Shown here in pieces: positions 62,253 through 64,000 of a DNA stretch of 64,000 nucleotides. Below the pieces are notes generated by a model. That model saw only the letters and a program-made list of their open reading frames with translations. It searched no databases and was not told where the DNA came from. The position numbers were made by a program, and so were the translations under genes. Source of the stretch: Flammeovirgaceae bacterium UBA7330. GTDB taxonomy: Bacteria > Bacteroidota > Bacteroidia > Cytophagales > Cyclobacteriaceae. Each line of letters begins with the position of its first letter. Positions within the stretch are counted from its first letter, which is position 1. The DNA lies in contig DKPQ01000007.1 in the NCBI GenBank assembly GCA_002471275.1, positions 4,584-68,583 on the forward strand, in the 5' to 3' direction.

Positions 62253-63056
62253 GTGGATATCAGCTCTATAAACATATCACAAATTATCAGTTCCATCACT
62301 TCAAAAGAAGACACTGAAAGTTTCGCTGTTTGCTGGATAAAAGATGAGGTGAATGGTATTGAAATAGACCGTGTGCTTTATCGCAATGTCTCCAACTCGA
62401 TTTTTTTCCTTAATCCCAATCACCAGTGGAAGATATATCGGAATGGTAGTGCTACTTCTTCAGGGTACATCTTGTATCTGGGAAATGAAATTTTAAATAA
62501 TCCAATGCTTAGTAACCTGCATATCAACAAAGTAAGGTTATTCAATACCGAAGAAATACCCGTATTTAAATTGAGTCCCGGAATAGAAAAAAGGACCCAG
62601 TCTATTCTGGAAATGATTGATGAGCTTTTGGGATCACAACTCAATCATAAAGATGATGCTATACTGTCATTACTGAATGCTTTTTTTGTGTATTGCGACG
62701 GACAGTGTAACATAAGGTCTATTGTTTCAAATAATAATTCAAAAACAAATGTGGTGTATGAGTATAAAAAACTTGTTGACAAACATGTTTTTGAATACCA
62801 CGAGGTAGCTGATTATGCAAACTTGCTTCATATCACTCCAAAATACCTGAACGAATGTGTGAAAGAGGTTCTGTGTGTGAGTTCAAAAAGTATCATCGTT
62901 GAGCAGTTGCTTATAAGGTCAAGACATGCATTAAAATTTTCCAATAAGACGATAAAGGAGATCAGTTTTGAACTGGGTTTTTCCTCTCCGGATTATTTTA
63001 GCTATTTCTTCAAAACACATACGGGTATCACACCTTCTACTCTCAGAAACGGTTGA
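62253..63056 (+). CDS. AraC-family transcriptional regulator
   Basis: 267 residues; start GTG 62253, uncertain. The N-terminal half (about 1-165) is a sensor domain with no motif I can name. The C-terminal 100 residues hold two helix-turn-helix units: DYANLLHITPKYLNECVKEV and KEISFELGFSSPDYFSYFFK, then HTGITPSTLR. AraC-type DNA-binding activator. It probably controls the cupin gene that starts 85 bases later. Confidence 0.85.
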   Translation: MDISSINISQIISSITSKEDTESFAVCWIKDEVNGIEIDRVLYRNVSNSIFFLNPNHQWKIYRNGSATSSGYILYLGNEILNNPMLSNLHINKVRLFNTEEIPVFKLSPGIEKRTQSILEMIDELLGSQLNHKDDAILSLLNAFFVYCDGQCNIRSIVSNNNSKTNVVYEYKKLVDKHVFEYHEVADYANLLHITPKYLNECVKEVLCVSSKSIIVEQLLIRSRHALKFSNKTIKEISFELGFSSPDYFSYFFKTHTGITPSTLRNG

Positions 63057-63141
63057 TATATCCCAAATTCTATGGATTTACCGTGATTTTCGCATTTCCA
63101 CGCTTGGTTGACCCGCCTAACTTGCAGGAAAATTACAAATC

Positions 63142-63687
63142 ATGGATAGGAAAAAATTTATAAAAACTTCGGGGCTGGGCTTTGGTCTTGCATTAATACC
63201 CGGAATGTCAGTTGGCCAATCGGCAAGTGTGGTTTCAAGTTCAAATCCTGATATCAAGTCTAAAATTGTGCGGGATGGAGAAGGCAATGTTTTGAATGTC
63301 ATTGGAGATATTCAGACGCATAAACTTGTTGGTAATGACACCGGGAATCAAATAGTGGAATGGGTGGATGATGTAGATCCGGGTGTGGGTATCCCACCAC
63401 ATATACATACCAAAGAGGACGAAATATTTAGAGTGATCACGGGTGAGGTCGAAATAATGGTAGATGGAAAGGTAACTGTTTTGAAAGCAGGTGATGTGGC
63501 GTTTGCTCCTAAAAACATACCACATGCCTGGAAGGTTGTCGGCACTGAAAAGGCTAAAATGGTCACTTCTGCTTTTCCGGCAGGTATAGAAAACATGTTT
63601 AAGGAATTGGCAAAGCTTTCTGACGCACCACCGGATTTTGAAAAGGTAGCGCAAATCTGTGGAAAGCAAGGGATCAGCTTTGTTTAG
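63142..63687 (+). CDS. Cupin domain-containing protein with export signal
   Basis: 181 residues. MDRKKFIKTSGLGFGLALIP is a twin-arginine-like signal (RKKFIKTSG). The cupin strand motifs are PPHIHTKEDEIFRVITGEVE with metal-binding His, His and Glu, and APKNIPHAWKV with the second-motif His, so the four ligands are present. It could be a small dioxygenase, isomerase or sugar-binding protein outside the cytoplasm. Same strand as the AraC gene. Confidence 0.85.
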   Translation: MDRKKFIKTSGLGFGLALIPGMSVGQSASVVSSSNPDIKSKIVRDGEGNVLNVIGDIQTHKLVGNDTGNQIVEWVDDVDPGVGIPPHIHTKEDEIFRVITGEVEIMVDGKVTVLKAGDVAFAPKNIPHAWKVVGTEKAKMVTSAFPAGIENMFKELAKLSDAPPDFEKVAQICGKQGISFV

Positions 63688-63879
63688 AAGTTTGCTGGCA
63701 TAATCAAAGCGCTTATGGCGATTTTGATTATGCCCTTGATTCTTAGATATGTGTAGAATATTTATTATGCTTAGCTATTACCGTGGCGCGAAGTTTCATC
63801 GATGAATGAAGTCTACATTGAAAGACCCGGTATCGACGTTCTGAAGTAGTGAAAATAGTCTGTTGTCGAAATAGCATTG

Positions 63880-64000
63880 CTACTTCCTGATCACCTGGAA
63901 GGTCTTCACATGTTGCCCGTCCTTCACTTTGACAAGATATACGCCAACTGGTCCATTACCGAGATCAATTTGTATCCCATCCTCTTCATTGATGGTAAAA
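63880..64000 (-). CDS. Type IX secretion C-terminal sorting domain (C-terminal 39 residues of a larger protein)
   Basis: The frame is open at the right edge; only the last 39 residues are seen. They read PVGVYLVKVKDGQHVKTFQV and end VIRK, the typical end of type A T9SS sorting domains (G-Y-x-V-x-V ... K-hydrophobic-V). Proteins with this tail cross the outer membrane by the type IX system and are then cut there and attached or released. The rest lies right of the window. Between 63688 and 63879 there is no gene. Confidence 0.85.
   Translation of the reverse strand, partial: FTINEEDGIQIDLGNGPVGVYLVKVKDGQHVKTFQVIRK

Overview
The window is chromosomal DNA of a Bacteroidota bacterium, most likely a marine member of the Cytophagales. 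The signs are a type IX secretion sorting tail at the right edge, an HU protein of the Bacteroidota type, MtaB, a PafA-type alkaline phosphatase, DUF2911 and DUF4159 proteins, many lipoproteins and TAnnTTTG-like -7 elements just upstream of several starts. GC content looks low to moderate. I see no rRNA, tRNA or CRISPR array.

Left part (1-15,780), accessory. It opens with the C-terminal end of a Hint-domain protein. Then follow short orphan genes, all on the + strand: small membrane proteins, lipoproteins, a DUF922-like protein, a PIN-type toxin-antitoxin pair, the wreck of a ParD/ParE pair fused to a DinB-like tail, a PhnB-like protein and a TIR-like protein. Between them lie long structured spacers. 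Two spacers (4338-4452, 13874-13988) share their end boxes (GRTAACAGAC and TGGMCGTTACC) and have unrelated but self-complementary 17-bp stems. This is how integron attC sites look. Other spacers are dispersed repeats, among them a 200-bp element present twice at about 96% identity that ends at ...ATGTTA before two different genes. I read the region as a cassette array without a visible integrase, disturbed by two larger genes: a GC-richer alginate-lyase-family gene and a 3.1-kb SGNH/PVC-dehydrogenase/cytochrome c lipoprotein gene. Six 21-bp tandem repeats mark its right edge.

Middle part (16,000-45,424), mostly core. It holds DUF2911, VF530 and peroxiredoxin genes, a phytanoyl-CoA dioxygenase diverging from an FGGY kinase, bcp, an M23 peptidase, an FAH hydrolase, mtaB, a REP-associated tyrosine transposase (three REP-like hairpins lie elsewhere in the window), a beta-barrel/CHAT-TPR operon diverging from a lipoprotein gene, the pafA-HAD-DUF4159 operon, a GH63-like glycosidase, and the run guaA / TPR-periplasmic binding protein / hemL / proA / proB.

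Right part (45,425-64,000), small metabolic and stress genes: a methyltransferase, an aldo/keto reductase, two AraC-family regulators, DUF4386, DUF1330 and DUF3500 proteins, a VapC-type toxin-antitoxin pair, a broken secreted-protein gene, a TPR-LuxR regulator, an amidohydrolase with a propeller lipoprotein, a conserved pair of envelope proteins, two VOC proteins, an SDR, an alpha/alpha-toroid protein and a cupin. The last 121 bases encode a type IX sorting tail on the minus strand.
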